64,000 bases of DNA. Source: an uncultured Desulfatitalea sp. Its GTDB lineage: Bacteria; Desulfobacterota; Desulfobacteria; Desulfobacterales; Desulfosarcinaceae. Under the pieces are notes generated by a model. It worked only from the letters and a program-made list of their open reading frames with translations, had not been told where the DNA came from and did no database searches. The position numbers were made by a program, and so were the translations under genes. Positions 43,871-52,616 of this stretch are shown in pieces. Every line of letters starts with the position of its first letter. Positions within the stretch are counted from its first letter, which is position 1. The stretch lies in assembly GCA_937868765.1 (NCBI GenBank), contig CALMNL010000003.1, forward strand, positions 186,001 through 250,000. The letters are read 5' to 3'.

Positions 43871-44767
43871 TCACCTCGCGGCGGATCTTAACGCCCGGGC
43901 CATGTGTAGCAGGGTGGCGGGCAAATCGGCGGCCAGTGGATCGGCTGGAATCACCTGGCCACCGATCTCCGCGGCGATCAACTGGGCGCTGCGCGGGGAA
44001 AACTGGGGCTGGGTGAAGACCACGGTGATCTTCATCTGTCGGGCTTGACGGATCAGGTCGCGCAGTTGGGCCGCTTTTGGCTCCTTGCCCTCGAGTTCCA
44101 CCGGTATCTGGACCAGGCCATAGGTGTCGGCAAAGTAACCCCAGGAGGGGTGCAAAGAGATGAACCGTGCGCCCCCCTTGTCCGCCAGCAGGGTTCGGAT
44201 CTGGGCATTTAGGTCGTCCATTTGACGGGCGAACTTTCTGAAATTCTCTTCGAATCGCGGCGCATGCACCGGGTCGGCCTTTGCCAGGGCGGCCTGGATG
44301 GTCTCTCCCATGGTTATTACCAGGGGGGGCGAGAGCCACACATGGGGGTCCAAAGCGCTTTCCTCCGAGTCGGGCTCATGACCTTGCGCCGTCTCGCGGT
44401 GATGGTGTCCCATGGGCAGCTTGGCAAGGCCCTGATCGGATGCCACGACTTTCAGTTGCGGATTGGCAGCGATGATTTTGGGTAACCACGCCTTCTCAAA
44501 AGAGATGCCGATGCTGAAATAAAGCCGGGCGCCGGCCAATTGGGCCATCTGACCGGGTTTTGGTTCGTAGGTGTGAGCATCGGCACCCGGCGGCACCAGT
44601 GTCTGGACATGGACGAGTTCGGCGCCAATTTGTTGCACGATATACTGCTGGGGTGGGATGCTGACGAAGACCGATATGGGGTCTGCCGCCGCCGGTGTTT
44701 GGGGCACGCCAAAGCCAAGTGCCAGCAGTGCGGGAAGCAGGCGTATGAGTGGACGCAGTGGTGGCAT
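43871..44767 (-). CDS. znuA: ZnuA-type periplasmic zinc-binding protein
   Basis: 298-residue cluster-9 solute-binding protein with a signal peptide (LLPALLALGFGVPQTPAAA). Metal ligands are recognisable in GADAHTYEPKP, ALDPHVWLSP and SLHPSWGYFA, and a His/Glu-rich loop (GHHHRETAQGHE) typical of zinc-binding members lies between. Start ATG 44767 follows AAGGAG; the upstream in-frame ATG 44812 lies inside the presumed operator. First gene of znuACB-zur. Confidence 0.92.
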   Translation of the reverse strand: MPPLRPLIRLLPALLALGFGVPQTPAAADPISVFVSIPPQQYIVQQIGAELVHVQTLVPPGADAHTYEPKPGQMAQLAGARLYFSIGISFEKAWLPKIIAANPQLKVVASDQGLAKLPMGHHHRETAQGHEPDSEESALDPHVWLSPPLVITMGETIQAALAKADPVHAPRFEENFRKFARQMDDLNAQIRTLLADKGGARFISLHPSWGYFADTYGLVQIPVELEGKEPKAAQLRDLIRQARQMKITVVFTQPQFSPRSAQLIAAEIGGQVIPADPLAADLPATLLHMARALRSAAR

Positions 44768-44793
44768 CGGGGCTCCTTCTCGGTCGGGGAACG

Positions 44794-44814
44794 GTATGCA
44801 AATAAGTTGCATAC
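44794..44814. promoter_or_regulatory. Predicted Zur operator
   Basis: Perfect palindrome with eight-base arms GTATGCAA and TTGCATAC separated by ATAAG, 26 bp upstream of the znuA start. Position and symmetry fit a Fur-family site for the operon's own Zur. Confidence 0.78.
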
Positions 44815-44850
44815 GCCCGTCCGAAAAGCAAGTCCCTATACGAAATGGGG

Positions 44851-45198
44851 CTACCGTCGCATCAGCATGGGCCCGAGCTGCCGACCGCCGAAAAGATGCA
44901 TGTGCAGATGGAACACCTCCTGGTTGGCGTCACGGTTGCAGTTGAGCAGCAGGCGATAGCCGCTTTGGGCCACGCCCTCCTGTTCGGCCACTTTCTTGGC
45001 CACGGTAAACATGTGGCCGATGAGCGGCTCGTCCTCGGGAGTGATGTCGTTGATCGTGGGAATCTCCTTGTTGGGCACGATGAGAATATGGGTGGGGGCC
45101 TGGGGGTGGATATCCCGGAATGCGGTCACCTGCTCATCCTGGTAGACGATGTCGCTGGGGATCTCTTTCTTGATAATCTTAGTGAAAATGGTGGTCAC
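44851..45198 (-). CDS. HIT-family (HINT-like) nucleotide hydrolase
   Basis: 115-residue histidine-triad protein of the Hint/PKCI group; members hydrolyse adenosine phosphoramidates and similar AMP conjugates. The triad HLHMHLFGG is at ~97-105, and [16 protein letters not shown] is typical of the N-terminal half. The start is GTG 45198, preceded by AAAGGAGGG; an upstream ATG (45249) in frame has no site and its extension is not family-like. Confidence 0.92.
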   Translation of the reverse strand: MTTIFTKIIKKEIPSDIVYQDEQVTAFRDIHPQAPTHILIVPNKEIPTINDITPEDEPLIGHMFTVAKKVAEQEGVAQSGYRLLLNCNRDANQEVFHLHMHLFGGRQLGPMLMRR

Positions 45199-45211
45199 GG
45201 GGCCCTCCTTT

Positions 45212-46267
45212 TCAGTTATTATTGAGCTCTTCCTGGCGGCGCTGGGCATCCGATCGGCTCAGGCGCTGTCGGCTCCAGAAGGTGTGGGTCGCTTGGTGAT
45301 TGCTGCGCTGGTCGCAGGTGGGGCGGCCGCATATGGGGCACTCTTCGGGGGCGCATGGATCCATATGCACCAGGACGCTGGCATTGCCCACGAAGGCGTC
45401 GATCAGCAAGGCTTCCACGAGCTTGGCTTCCTGGTGGGCAGCTTCTAAGGTTAGATCCGACGGCAATACCAGGTGCAGATCGATGTGGACGATGGCACCG
45501 GCGCGCCAGGCGCGCAGTTGATGAATGTCCACCCAATCCTGGCGGCGGTGCCGCTCGAGCAGCTTGGCGATGCGCGTCAGCAATTCCGGATCCGAGGCGT
45601 CCATGAGCCTGGAAAACGATTGGCGCACCAGGCGGCCGCCTGTTATCAGGATCTGGATGCCCACGATGCATGCAATGACACCGTCCAGACGCAGCCATCC
45701 GGTGAGGCGCACGAGAAGCAGCCCCACCAGTACCGCCGCCGAACTGTACACGTCGGTGAGGATGTGGTGGCCGTCGGCCACCAGTGCCACCGAGTCGGTG
45801 CGACGGCCGGTTCGAATTAAAAACAGGCCGAGCATGAGGTTGATGACCGATGCCGCCAGAAGGATCAGCATGCCTTTTTCCAGGTTGGGCAACTCATGGG
45901 GGATGATGGCGTGCCGGGCTCCGGTGTAGAAGATGCCGGCAGCTGCCACCATGATGAGCGCGCCTTCGAATCCTGCCGAGAAGTATTCGATCTTTCCGTG
46001 GCCGTAGGGATGATCGGGATCGGGCGGCTTGGCCGCCATCCAAATGCTGATGCTGGCAAAGGCGGCAGCCGCCACGTTGACGATGGACTCCAATGCATCG
46101 GATAGCACCGCCGAAGAATTGGTCATTCGGTAGGTGAGAAATTTGAGCCCCAGCAGGAGAATGCCGATGACAAGCGAGAGTCCGATGGCTCTGAGACGCA
46201 ATTTTTGGGAACCGGCCTGCACGGAAGCGTTGGGTTGCTCGGTAATCAAGGTACCTTGGTTTTTCAT
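45212..46267 (-). CDS. Cation diffusion facilitator (CDF) metal exporter
   Basis: 351-residue CDF transporter with about six transmembrane helices. Metal-site motifs are SDALESIVN in helix 2 and [12 protein letters not shown] in helix 5, with [14 protein letters not shown] between. The C-terminal cytosolic domain carries an extra Cys cluster, CPICGRPTC, which may bind zinc. It is encoded beside the znu/zur operon and on the same strand, which suggests zinc export, though iron or others cannot be excluded. The stop lies 13 bp before the HIT gene start, so the two may be cotranscribed. Confidence 0.92.
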   Translation of the reverse strand: MKNQGTLITEQPNASVQAGSQKLRLRAIGLSLVIGILLLGLKFLTYRMTNSSAVLSDALESIVNVAAAAFASISIWMAAKPPDPDHPYGHGKIEYFSAGFEGALIMVAAAGIFYTGARHAIIPHELPNLEKGMLILLAASVINLMLGLFLIRTGRRTDSVALVADGHHILTDVYSSAAVLVGLLLVRLTGWLRLDGVIACIVGIQILITGGRLVRQSFSRLMDASDPELLTRIAKLLERHRRQDWVDIHQLRAWRAGAIVHIDLHLVLPSDLTLEAAHQEAKLVEALLIDAFVGNASVLVHMDPCAPEECPICGRPTCDQRSNHQATHTFWSRQRLSRSDAQRRQEELNNN

Positions 46268-46330
46268 AGTGGCGGTTTCTTGTGGAAGGTTGGCTGGTGA
46301 GCGATCTTTCGCATTAAACAGCGGTATTCG

Positions 46331-47221
46331 TCAAGCCTCTTGCCGCTGGTTGAGGCGGTCGAGAATTTGGAAGAGCGCCTGGGTCCCCAGATTTTCAGCG
46401 CCCTGTGCCTTGGCAGCGATGTAGAATTGGTTTGCCAGGGCCAGGCCGGGCAAGCTGAGGTTCAGGCGTGCGGCCTGCTCGAGCGCGATGCCCATATCCT
46501 TGACGAAATGCTTGATGAAAAATCCCGGGTTGAAATCGCCACGGGCGATCTTGGGGCCGAGGTTGTTGATGGCCCAGGAACTGGCGGCGCCCCGGCCGAT
46601 GACGTCGATGACGGCTTCCATGCTCATCCCGTTCCGTCGCGCGTAGAGCAGGGATTCCACCACGCCGATCATGGTGCCGGCGATGAGGATCTGGTTGCAC
46701 ATTTTGGTATGCTGGCCGGCACCCGGTGATCCCATATGAGCAATATGCCGGCCCAGGTACTGGAAGAGCGGCATGATGCCATCGAAGGTTTGTCTGTCGC
46801 CGCCCACCATGATGGCCAGGGTGGCCTCCCTTGCGCCCACGTCACCACCCGATACCGGGGCATCCAAAGAAGACGCACCCTTGGCTTTGGCCTGCTCATA
46901 AATCTCGACAGCCAACTGTGGGCTGGAGGTGGTCATGTCCACGAGGACGGCGCCGGCTTGAGCGCCGGCCAGCACTCCCTCCGGGCCCAGGATCACCGTT
47001 TCCACATCCCGGGGATAGCCTACGATGGTGAAGACCACCTGACTTCTCTCAGCTACGGCCCTGGGCGTGTCACACCACTTCGCACCGCGTGCCAGCAGTT
47101 CTTCGGCTTTGGCCCGGGTGCGATTATGAACGAACAAGTGATGACCGGCTTCGATGAGGTGGCCGCACATGGTCCGACCCATAACGCCGGTTCCGATCCA
47201 GCCGATTCGCATGCTGTGCAT
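46331..47221 (-). CDS. 3-hydroxyisobutyrate dehydrogenase-family NAD(P)-dependent oxidoreductase
   Basis: 296-residue beta-hydroxyacid dehydrogenase: nucleotide site [12 protein letters not shown] at the N-terminus, substrate loop [16 protein letters not shown] (~125-140), and catalytic Lys in [11 protein letters not shown] (~175). Members oxidise 3-hydroxyisobutyrate, tartronate semialdehyde, succinic semialdehyde or similar; the substrate cannot be assigned. Start ATG 47221 is chosen for AAAAGGAGCCC; the frame runs further upstream without similarity. Confidence 0.92.
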   Translation of the reverse strand: MHSMRIGWIGTGVMGRTMCGHLIEAGHHLFVHNRTRAKAEELLARGAKWCDTPRAVAERSQVVFTIVGYPRDVETVILGPEGVLAGAQAGAVLVDMTTSSPQLAVEIYEQAKAKGASSLDAPVSGGDVGAREATLAIMVGGDRQTFDGIMPLFQYLGRHIAHMGSPGAGQHTKMCNQILIAGTMIGVVESLLYARRNGMSMEAVIDVIGRGAASSWAINNLGPKIARGDFNPGFFIKHFVKDMGIALEQAARLNLSLPGLALANQFYIAAKAQGAENLGTQALFQILDRLNQRQEA

Positions 47222-47378
47222 CTGGGCTCCTTTTCTTTTGGACAGATCGGCTCCAACCCGACGGCCTTCCTGTCTGCACACGCGTCTCACATTCCAGCGC
47301 GGGTACATGTAGTTATATAAAGGTAGGATTTGATGTCAAGTTGCGCGTGCGGCTGGCCTGGTGTAGAGTTTAAACACC

Positions 47379-47633
47379 ATGGAAAATATAAAGGTGGAAT
47401 GTTACAGCGGATATCGGGGGGAACAGACGCCCCTGCGTTTCTGGCTGGGGGACTGCAAGGTCGAGGTGCGCCGCACTCTGGATAGCTGGCTGGCCCCCGA
47501 TCACCGCTATTTCAAGGTCCTTGGCGATGACGGGGGCCTGTATATTTTGCGTCATGACCCTTACCACCACCGGTGGGAGATCACCTTTTATCGCAAAACC
47601 TCGCCGGCCGATGGCGTCGACGGCTCTTGCTGA
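47379..47633 (+). CDS. Small conserved-looking hypothetical protein
   Basis: 84-residue protein, not recognised. It reads like a compact soluble beta protein (FWLGDCKVEVRRTLDSWLAP, HRYFKVLGDDGGLYILRHDP), with codon use like real genes here. The 3' 46 bp overlap the convergent lytic transglycosylase gene. Ribosome site is weak. It may be a small regulatory or accessory protein. Confidence 0.6.
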   Translation: MENIKVECYSGYRGEQTPLRFWLGDCKVEVRRTLDSWLAPDHRYFKVLGDDGGLYILRHDPYHHRWEITFYRKTSPADGVDGSC

Positions 47634-50233
47634 TTCGATGGTTTCTCTTCAGTGCCTTGCTCATCCGCGGGGCTGGCGTCGTCGTCCGTGGCTTTTTCGA
47701 CAATGGGAATGATCAATTTCTGGTTGATTTGCAGGGCGGCCAGGTCGGTTTCAGGGTTGCAGTGCCGGAGGAGCCACATGGGAATTTCGAATTTGCTCTG
47801 AGACAAGGTCCAGTAGTTGTCCCCTTCCTGAACGTAGTAATCCTGCAGATCGCCGATGCGGTAGACGGCAAAGAAGTCCTCCTGGAGCCGCTTGTGGAAT
47901 TCATAGCGGCTCTGCTCGAATGCCTCGGCCTTGACCCTGCACAAGGGGATTTTGATTTTCTGATGCAGATGGATCACGCTGTTGAAGCTCAGTCCGTTCA
48001 GATTGCGGATCTGTTGGGTGCGCACATCGGCCCACTCCGCAAAGTGGCCCAGCGTCTCCTCGATTTCCACCTGGATCACGCCCACCAGCTGTCCCTTGAC
48101 TTTTATGGTGCGCTCAAACCCCACATCCGCAGCCACAATTTGATCATTGCTGACCTGTTGCCGCAGCGCCTCCAGGGTCAGAGGTTCCTTGGCAGATTCG
48201 GCCGACGCTACGGGGATAACCGAAGCCAGTATGGGCTGGGGGTATTTTGCCAAAGGCGGTTCATCGACCATGGATTCCGGCTTTGCTTCGGGCGAAGCGG
48301 TTACGGGTGCGACCGCCGCTGCGTCCGCTTTCGCCGACACAGGCGAACCGGCGGGGCCTTTGGGTGCCGCTGGCGGCGCTGCCGGGGCGTTGTCAGTTTC
48401 GACCCTCTGGTCCGGCGCGGCCGCAATCAGCGTTTCAATCGCTGCTGCCATCGGCGCGGGCGCCATGATTGGCATGGCAACATCGCTTTTGGGTTCATCC
48501 CGTCCTGATGCCTGGGGGGAGGCACCAGGTTCGGCGGACGCCAATACGGTTGGCGAGACGGGGCCCACTGCTGCGGTATCGGATTCCACGACCTGTGTTG
48601 AGGGAACCGCTGCTGGAGAGACGCTTTCAGCCTTGGGGGCCTCGTTCTGAGCAGCCGGAGCAGCGGCCAAGGCCACCGTTGGTGCGATCCCCTCGGCGGG
48701 CACTTGCTGCTTTTCCGGGATGGCAGCCGGCGCGGGCGCCGCAGCTGATGGCGCTGACGGCGCTTTCGTATGGCCGGCGGGTGCGGTAGCCGTCACGTCC
48801 GGGATCTCGACTGCGACCGGCGCCGCAGCGCTTTTTGTGCCTGTGGCGTCGACCTTGGCGATCGGCGCACTGGAAGCCAGCAGCGGGATCTCGGGCGTGC
48901 CGGGTTTCTCCCCGCGGGCTGGTATGCGCAGGGTTTGACGTGGCAGGATCGTAGCCTCCTGGTCCAGATTGTTGGCCAGGATCAATTCGTCCGCCTCGAC
49001 GCCATGAGCGCGGGCGATTTTGCCCACTGTATCGCCCCGTCTGACGGTGTAGAATCGCGTCGGTTTCTGATCTTTCTGATAGAGGGTTTCGGGAATGGCT
49101 TCGGCCATCAGTGTAGCTGTGCCTTCGGAGGTCGACGGCAAACGCAGGGCATACCCTTTGGGCACGTGTTTTTGGCCCGTGATCACCGGCTGCCGCAAGG
49201 CCGGATTCAGGCGTTTGAGCGCCTCGGTCGGCACGTTGAAATGCTGACTGAGTTTGGCAAAGGATACATAACCATCCAGTACATGAGTACGATAGGGGAC
49301 CGGTGTGGCCAATGCCAGCTCGCCAAAATACTCCTTGTAGTTTGCGGCTACCTGGCGCGCTGCCAGGAATTCCGAGTAGAAGTTGCGCGAGGCGAATTGG
49401 AACGAGCGGCTCTGGTAGGATTGAAACACCTCGGCATACTCCCCATGCAGTTGCTTGGCGCGCTGCATTCCGCTGGTCCCATGGTTGTAGGCCGTAATGG
49501 CCAAGGGCCAGTCGCCCAGTTCTGCATAATTTTCCCTGAGCAGCTGGGCGGCTGCATGGGTGGCGGAAATGGGGTCACGCCGTTCGTCCACCGTATACCC
49601 CACCTGCATGAATCGCTTTCCGGTGCCGGAAGTGAATTGCCACATGCCCGCCGCCCCGGCTTTGCTATAGGCATTTGTATTGAAAGAGGATTCCACATGA
49701 GGCAGATAGGCCAGATCCTCGGGGAGGTTGTAGGATTTGAAAATGGCGCGGATTTGGTCGATGTAGGCACCGGATCGTATCAGTCCCTCACGGAACCGGT
49801 CCATCTGGCCGATCTGGCAGCGCACGCGATCGACCGCCTGCCGAAATTGATAGGCCGTGTGGGGCTCTGGAAAGAGGGCTGCCACGCGCCGGCATTCGGC
49901 GTCGCCATCATCGGGGGCGCTGGCCAGGCGTTTCAGAATCTGCTCATATCTCTCGTTGGCCTTCTTCATGCGCTGCCGGTTTATCCTGGTGGCATTGGGC
50001 GCATTGTATGGCAGCAGATCGATCACCTCGTAGACGATATTCAGGTCGAGGCTGTCGTGCACGATCCCCTGGCCGGTAGTGTATGAGGCATACACCTTGG
50101 TCCAGAAAGCCACATTGGGGGCGATCACCTCGGGAACGGGAAAAGGGTCTGTATCGGCCCGGGAGCTGGAGACGCTTGAAAAAATCAAAAGGGCCAGAAG
50201 CCCCGCCGCCTTTACCATACGCGCAGATTTCAT
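47588..50233 (-). CDS. MltD-like membrane-bound lytic transglycosylase with LysM domains
   Basis: 881-residue exported protein. Signal peptide (LLALLIFSSVSSSRA), then a goose-lysozyme/SLT-type catalytic domain with Glu~180 in LPHVESSFN and AGAAGMWQFTSGTG, ITAYNHGTSGM. A LysM domain follows (FYTVRRGDTVGKIARAHGVE, ~395-440), then a ~230-residue Ala/Pro/Glu-rich linker and a C-terminal LysM-like domain (YYVQEGDNYWTLSQSKFE). It cleaves peptidoglycan without hydrolysis. The linker is unusually long and low in complexity compared with MltD. Confidence 0.92.
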   Translation of the reverse strand: MKSARMVKAAGLLALLIFSSVSSSRADTDPFPVPEVIAPNVAFWTKVYASYTTGQGIVHDSLDLNIVYEVIDLLPYNAPNATRINRQRMKKANERYEQILKRLASAPDDGDAECRRVAALFPEPHTAYQFRQAVDRVRCQIGQMDRFREGLIRSGAYIDQIRAIFKSYNLPEDLAYLPHVESSFNTNAYSKAGAAGMWQFTSGTGKRFMQVGYTVDERRDPISATHAAAQLLRENYAELGDWPLAITAYNHGTSGMQRAKQLHGEYAEVFQSYQSRSFQFASRNFYSEFLAARQVAANYKEYFGELALATPVPYRTHVLDGYVSFAKLSQHFNVPTEALKRLNPALRQPVITGQKHVPKGYALRLPSTSEGTATLMAEAIPETLYQKDQKPTRFYTVRRGDTVGKIARAHGVEADELILANNLDQEATILPRQTLRIPARGEKPGTPEIPLLASSAPIAKVDATGTKSAAAPVAVEIPDVTATAPAGHTKAPSAPSAAAPAPAAIPEKQQVPAEGIAPTVALAAAPAAQNEAPKAESVSPAAVPSTQVVESDTAAVGPVSPTVLASAEPGASPQASGRDEPKSDVAMPIMAPAPMAAAIETLIAAAPDQRVETDNAPAAPPAAPKGPAGSPVSAKADAAAVAPVTASPEAKPESMVDEPPLAKYPQPILASVIPVASAESAKEPLTLEALRQQVSNDQIVAADVGFERTIKVKGQLVGVIQVEIEETLGHFAEWADVRTQQIRNLNGLSFNSVIHLHQKIKIPLCRVKAEAFEQSRYEFHKRLQEDFFAVYRIGDLQDYYVQEGDNYWTLSQSKFEIPMWLLRHCNPETDLAALQINQKLIIPIVEKATDDDASPADEQGTEEKPSNQQEPSTPSAGEVLR

Positions 50234-50461
50234 GTAGCTGTGTCCCTCGGAACAAATGATTCGTTAGTAACAATGGGATTCAGGAAAGCAAATTATGTAC
50301 CATGAGGTATTAGAGCTAAGATTGGTTAATTTCAGCGTCTTGAGAGCATTCTAACCGACAACGGCCGCGTCGGTCCATAGATAAAAGCGTCAAAAAGCGG
50401 TCGTCGCCAAAAGGCCAGACCGTATGGACCGTCCGTCGGCCGGCAGCCCCTGAATCTTGCC

Positions 50462-50490
50462 TTGCAATCGGAATATTTCGGTTCTAAATT
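50462..50490 (+). promoter_or_regulatory. Possible sigma-70 promoter of the yceD-like gene
   Basis: TTGCAA (50462-50467) and TAAATT (50485-50490) are spaced by 17 bp and lie 24 bp upstream of the start codon. Each hexamer matches four of six consensus bases. Sequence-only prediction. Confidence 0.35.
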
Positions 50491-50513
50491 CAGGCGCAAT
50501 GGGAGAGGGAACC

Positions 50514-51086
50514 ATGAAAATCCAGATTCAGCATATTCCTGCCGAAGGAATCACCCTGACTTACAGCAAGGCGGCCAAGGAGTTTCCGGTCCTCACAGCC
50601 TTGATGAAAGAAGAGGGGGGCTGCTTCCAGGGCCCGCTGATCATCAAATTGGCAGTGGTGCCGGAGCGTGAGCTGTTCAAAGTCAGTGGTGTGGTGGAGG
50701 TCGATGTCCAACTGGATTGCAGCCGCTGTTTGAAGCAGATCCAAGACCGGCTCTCACGGCGCTTCACGCTGCGCTTTTCCAAGGAGATCCCCCAGGATCT
50801 TCACGGCGGTGACAACGAGGAAGTTGAGCTGACTGCCGAACAGATCGGCTTGATTTTTTTCAGAGGAGAGGAGATCGATTTCAAAGACGCGGTACAGGAG
50901 CAGGTGGTGTTGGCCATGCCTTTCAAACCACTGTGTAACGAAGCCTGCAAGGGGCTCTGCCCGCATTGCGGAACCGATCTGAATGTGGAAAGCTGTGCGT
51001 GCACCAGCGAACGCTCCGGGAGTCCCTTCGCGGTGCTGAAAGATTGGCGCGCCTCGACCGAGGGGAAGCGCAAAACCAAGCCCTGA
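50514..51086 (+). CDS. YceD/DUF177 family protein
   Basis: 190-residue DUF177 protein; the family is tied to 23S rRNA maturation/ribosomal protein L32 expression in several bacteria. The Cys motif LDCSRCLKQI in the middle and the C-terminal NEACKGLCPHCGTDLN are typical. Start ATG 50514 follows GAGAGGG. In most genomes yceD is followed by rpmF (L32); here rpmF is absent and a 59-residue coiled-coil protein follows instead. Confidence 0.9.
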   Translation: MKIQIQHIPAEGITLTYSKAAKEFPVLTALMKEEGGCFQGPLIIKLAVVPERELFKVSGVVEVDVQLDCSRCLKQIQDRLSRRFTLRFSKEIPQDLHGGDNEEVELTAEQIGLIFFRGEEIDFKDAVQEQVVLAMPFKPLCNEACKGLCPHCGTDLNVESCACTSERSGSPFAVLKDWRASTEGKRKTKP

Positions 51087-51094
51087 CGGATGCC

Positions 51095-51274
51095 ATGTCT
51101 ATAAAATTATTAGCCAAGGATCTGTATCGCTATCAAAAGGAGGTGGCGCGGCTGGAGCGAGAACTGGCGGCAGCCCCTCATGAAAAACAAGCGTCCATCG
51201 CCGAGCGCCTGCGCCAGGCCCGGGCGGAACGGGATATGCTGCGACGTGCCCTGGATGGGGAGATCGATCGATAG
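51095..51274 (+). CDS. Small coiled-coil protein
   Basis: 59-residue, strongly helical protein (YRYQKEVARLERELAAAP, RLRQARAERDMLRRAL) with a heptad pattern interrupted by one Pro. It lies 8 bp after the DUF177 gene, so it is probably cotranscribed. Ribosome site is weak. Not recognised; occupies the place usually held by rpmF. Confidence 0.6.
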   Translation: MSIKLLAKDLYRYQKEVARLERELAAAPHEKQASIAERLRQARAERDMLRRALDGEIDR

Positions 51275-51276
51275 TC

Positions 51277-52260
51277 CTACCCTTTTCTTTGCAACAGCAG
51301 ATGGTAGTACTGTGTCAGCCGTCGAAACGTTTCGGCGTCGCCACCCTTATCAGGATGATGTTTGAGGGCCAGCCTGCGATAGAGACGACCGAGTGAGCGG
51401 CGGTCGAGTTTCTTGAGCTCCTTCCATGGTATGCCGAACAGATGCCCGGCCTCTTCCAGTTTTACCGTGACCGAAGCCGGTGGATGGTAGGCTCGATGGC
51501 GGTTGATGAAATCCTCTACATAGGCCTGCCACGGCGATTGTCGAGGCGCCTCGAAGTCGAAATACATGACGGCATATTTGATCAGGTAGGGGTGCAGGCT
51601 GGCGGCGCCGGTCCCTTTCTCCCGAAAACGGCTGTCGGAATTGATCCGACAAAGCCTCGAAACGAAATAGGCATCCATCTGCTCGCGCAGGCTGCGGTCG
51701 GAAGGAGTCTCCGGTACGAATCTCTTGAACTCGAAGATGAGCGATACATAAACCGGCTTTTCGTGGCTGCGCAGCAGTCGCTCGGCGGATAGGAAATATT
51801 GTTCCAACTCGTCCCGCGATTTGGCGTGCAGTGTGCGGAATACCTTTTCGGGCACCCGGTCGATGTGGCGCTGATCGCTCAGCCCAAACCTCAGATAATG
51901 GAAGCGGCGTTTGTCGAAATCCCAAAGAGCGGTTTCCGTTTCGGCCGCAACGATCGCTTTGCTGGCCGATCGGCGGCGATTGCGGTCAAAGCCGTCAATA
52001 ACCCGCCGGATGTGCGGCTTCAGAAAATCGTAAAAAATCTCGTCCAATTGGGCCTGGTCCGCCGGCGTCCCGGCTGCGGTCAGCGCTTCCTCGACTTCGG
52101 CCGTGTAGTAATACCCGCTGTTCCCGGCATAAACGATGTGCCGTGCGGGATCATCGCCCAGGTCGAATAGATCTCTGCTCTCGAAGCCCCTGCCGGTGGA
52201 GTAGGATTGGCGTATGATGTAGCGGGTTTTGCCTTTTTCGGAGATGCGAGCTAGATACAT
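51277..52260 (-). CDS. Protein with C-terminal J-domain
   Basis: 327-residue protein. The last ~55 residues are a DnaJ domain (LGRLYRRLALKHHPDKGGDA), with HPD near residue 308, which would stimulate an Hsp70. The N-terminal 270 residues are of unknown type, mostly polar with many aromatic and basic residues. J-domains at the C-terminus are uncommon in standard DnaJ. Start ATG 52260 is preferred over the TTG at 52287. A small open reading frame ends 4 bp upstream of it. Confidence 0.8.
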   Translation of the reverse strand: MYLARISEKGKTRYIIRQSYSTGRGFESRDLFDLGDDPARHIVYAGNSGYYYTAEVEEALTAAGTPADQAQLDEIFYDFLKPHIRRVIDGFDRNRRRSASKAIVAAETETALWDFDKRRFHYLRFGLSDQRHIDRVPEKVFRTLHAKSRDELEQYFLSAERLLRSHEKPVYVSLIFEFKRFVPETPSDRSLREQMDAYFVSRLCRINSDSRFREKGTGAASLHPYLIKYAVMYFDFEAPRQSPWQAYVEDFINRHRAYHPPASVTVKLEEAGHLFGIPWKELKKLDRRSLGRLYRRLALKHHPDKGGDAETFRRLTQYYHLLLQRKG

Positions 52261-52264
52261 GGTC

Positions 52265-52444
52265 CTATGTATTTTCAATATCGGCAAGGAGTTGGAAACA
52301 ACGCCGAAGGGCGGTCACATCCCCACCCTTCGGCAATGCGCAACACGGCAGGACGATGCCTTTTAATCTTATGCCGGATTCGGCCTGTCGGAAAATGAGG
52401 GCTCCCTCATCTTTTTCGATCTCCTGTCGGAGGAATGCAATCAT
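52265..52444 (-). CDS. Possible small hypothetical protein
   Basis: 59-residue frame (MIAFLRQEIEKDEGALIFRQ at the start), ending 4 bp before the J-domain gene, which suggests an operon. An ATG three codons further upstream (52453) is an alternative start. Not recognised and with a weak ribosome site; could be spurious. Confidence 0.4.
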   Translation of the reverse strand: MIAFLRQEIEKDEGALIFRQAESGIRLKGIVLPCCALPKGGDVTALRRCFQLLADIENT

Positions 52445-52567
52445 AATACCCATCCTAGGGCGTTTGGTGCATCAAGAATGATCACCAAATCTTTTCCCGC
52501 AACATTTTTCCCTGCTCCACAATCTGATTGACGCCGGCTGTCGCATCGACTATGAGGCCCTTAGTGG

Positions 52568-52597
52568 TGGTTAACGTAAAACAATAATTGGTTAACG
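52568..52597. promoter_or_regulatory. Predicted BirA operator upstream of bioB
   Basis: Two TGGTTAACG elements, each with the palindromic core GTTAAC, are separated by 12 bases, 20 bp upstream of bioB. BirA sites consist of two GTTAAC-like halves spaced by ~14-16 bases, so this is a plausible biotin-responsive operator. Confidence 0.55.
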
Positions 52598-52616
52598 ATA
52601 TCAGAAAGGAATAGGC

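Noticed and set aside
43866-44339. Upstream extension of the znuC frame
   Set aside because: Lies entirely inside znuA on the same strand and has a low-complexity, Pro/Gly/Arg-rich translation.
48180-48950. Apparent repeats in the Ala/Pro-rich part of the lytic transglycosylase gene
   Set aside because: Low-complexity linker with biased codons, not a defined tandem repeat; opposite-strand open frames here are shadows.
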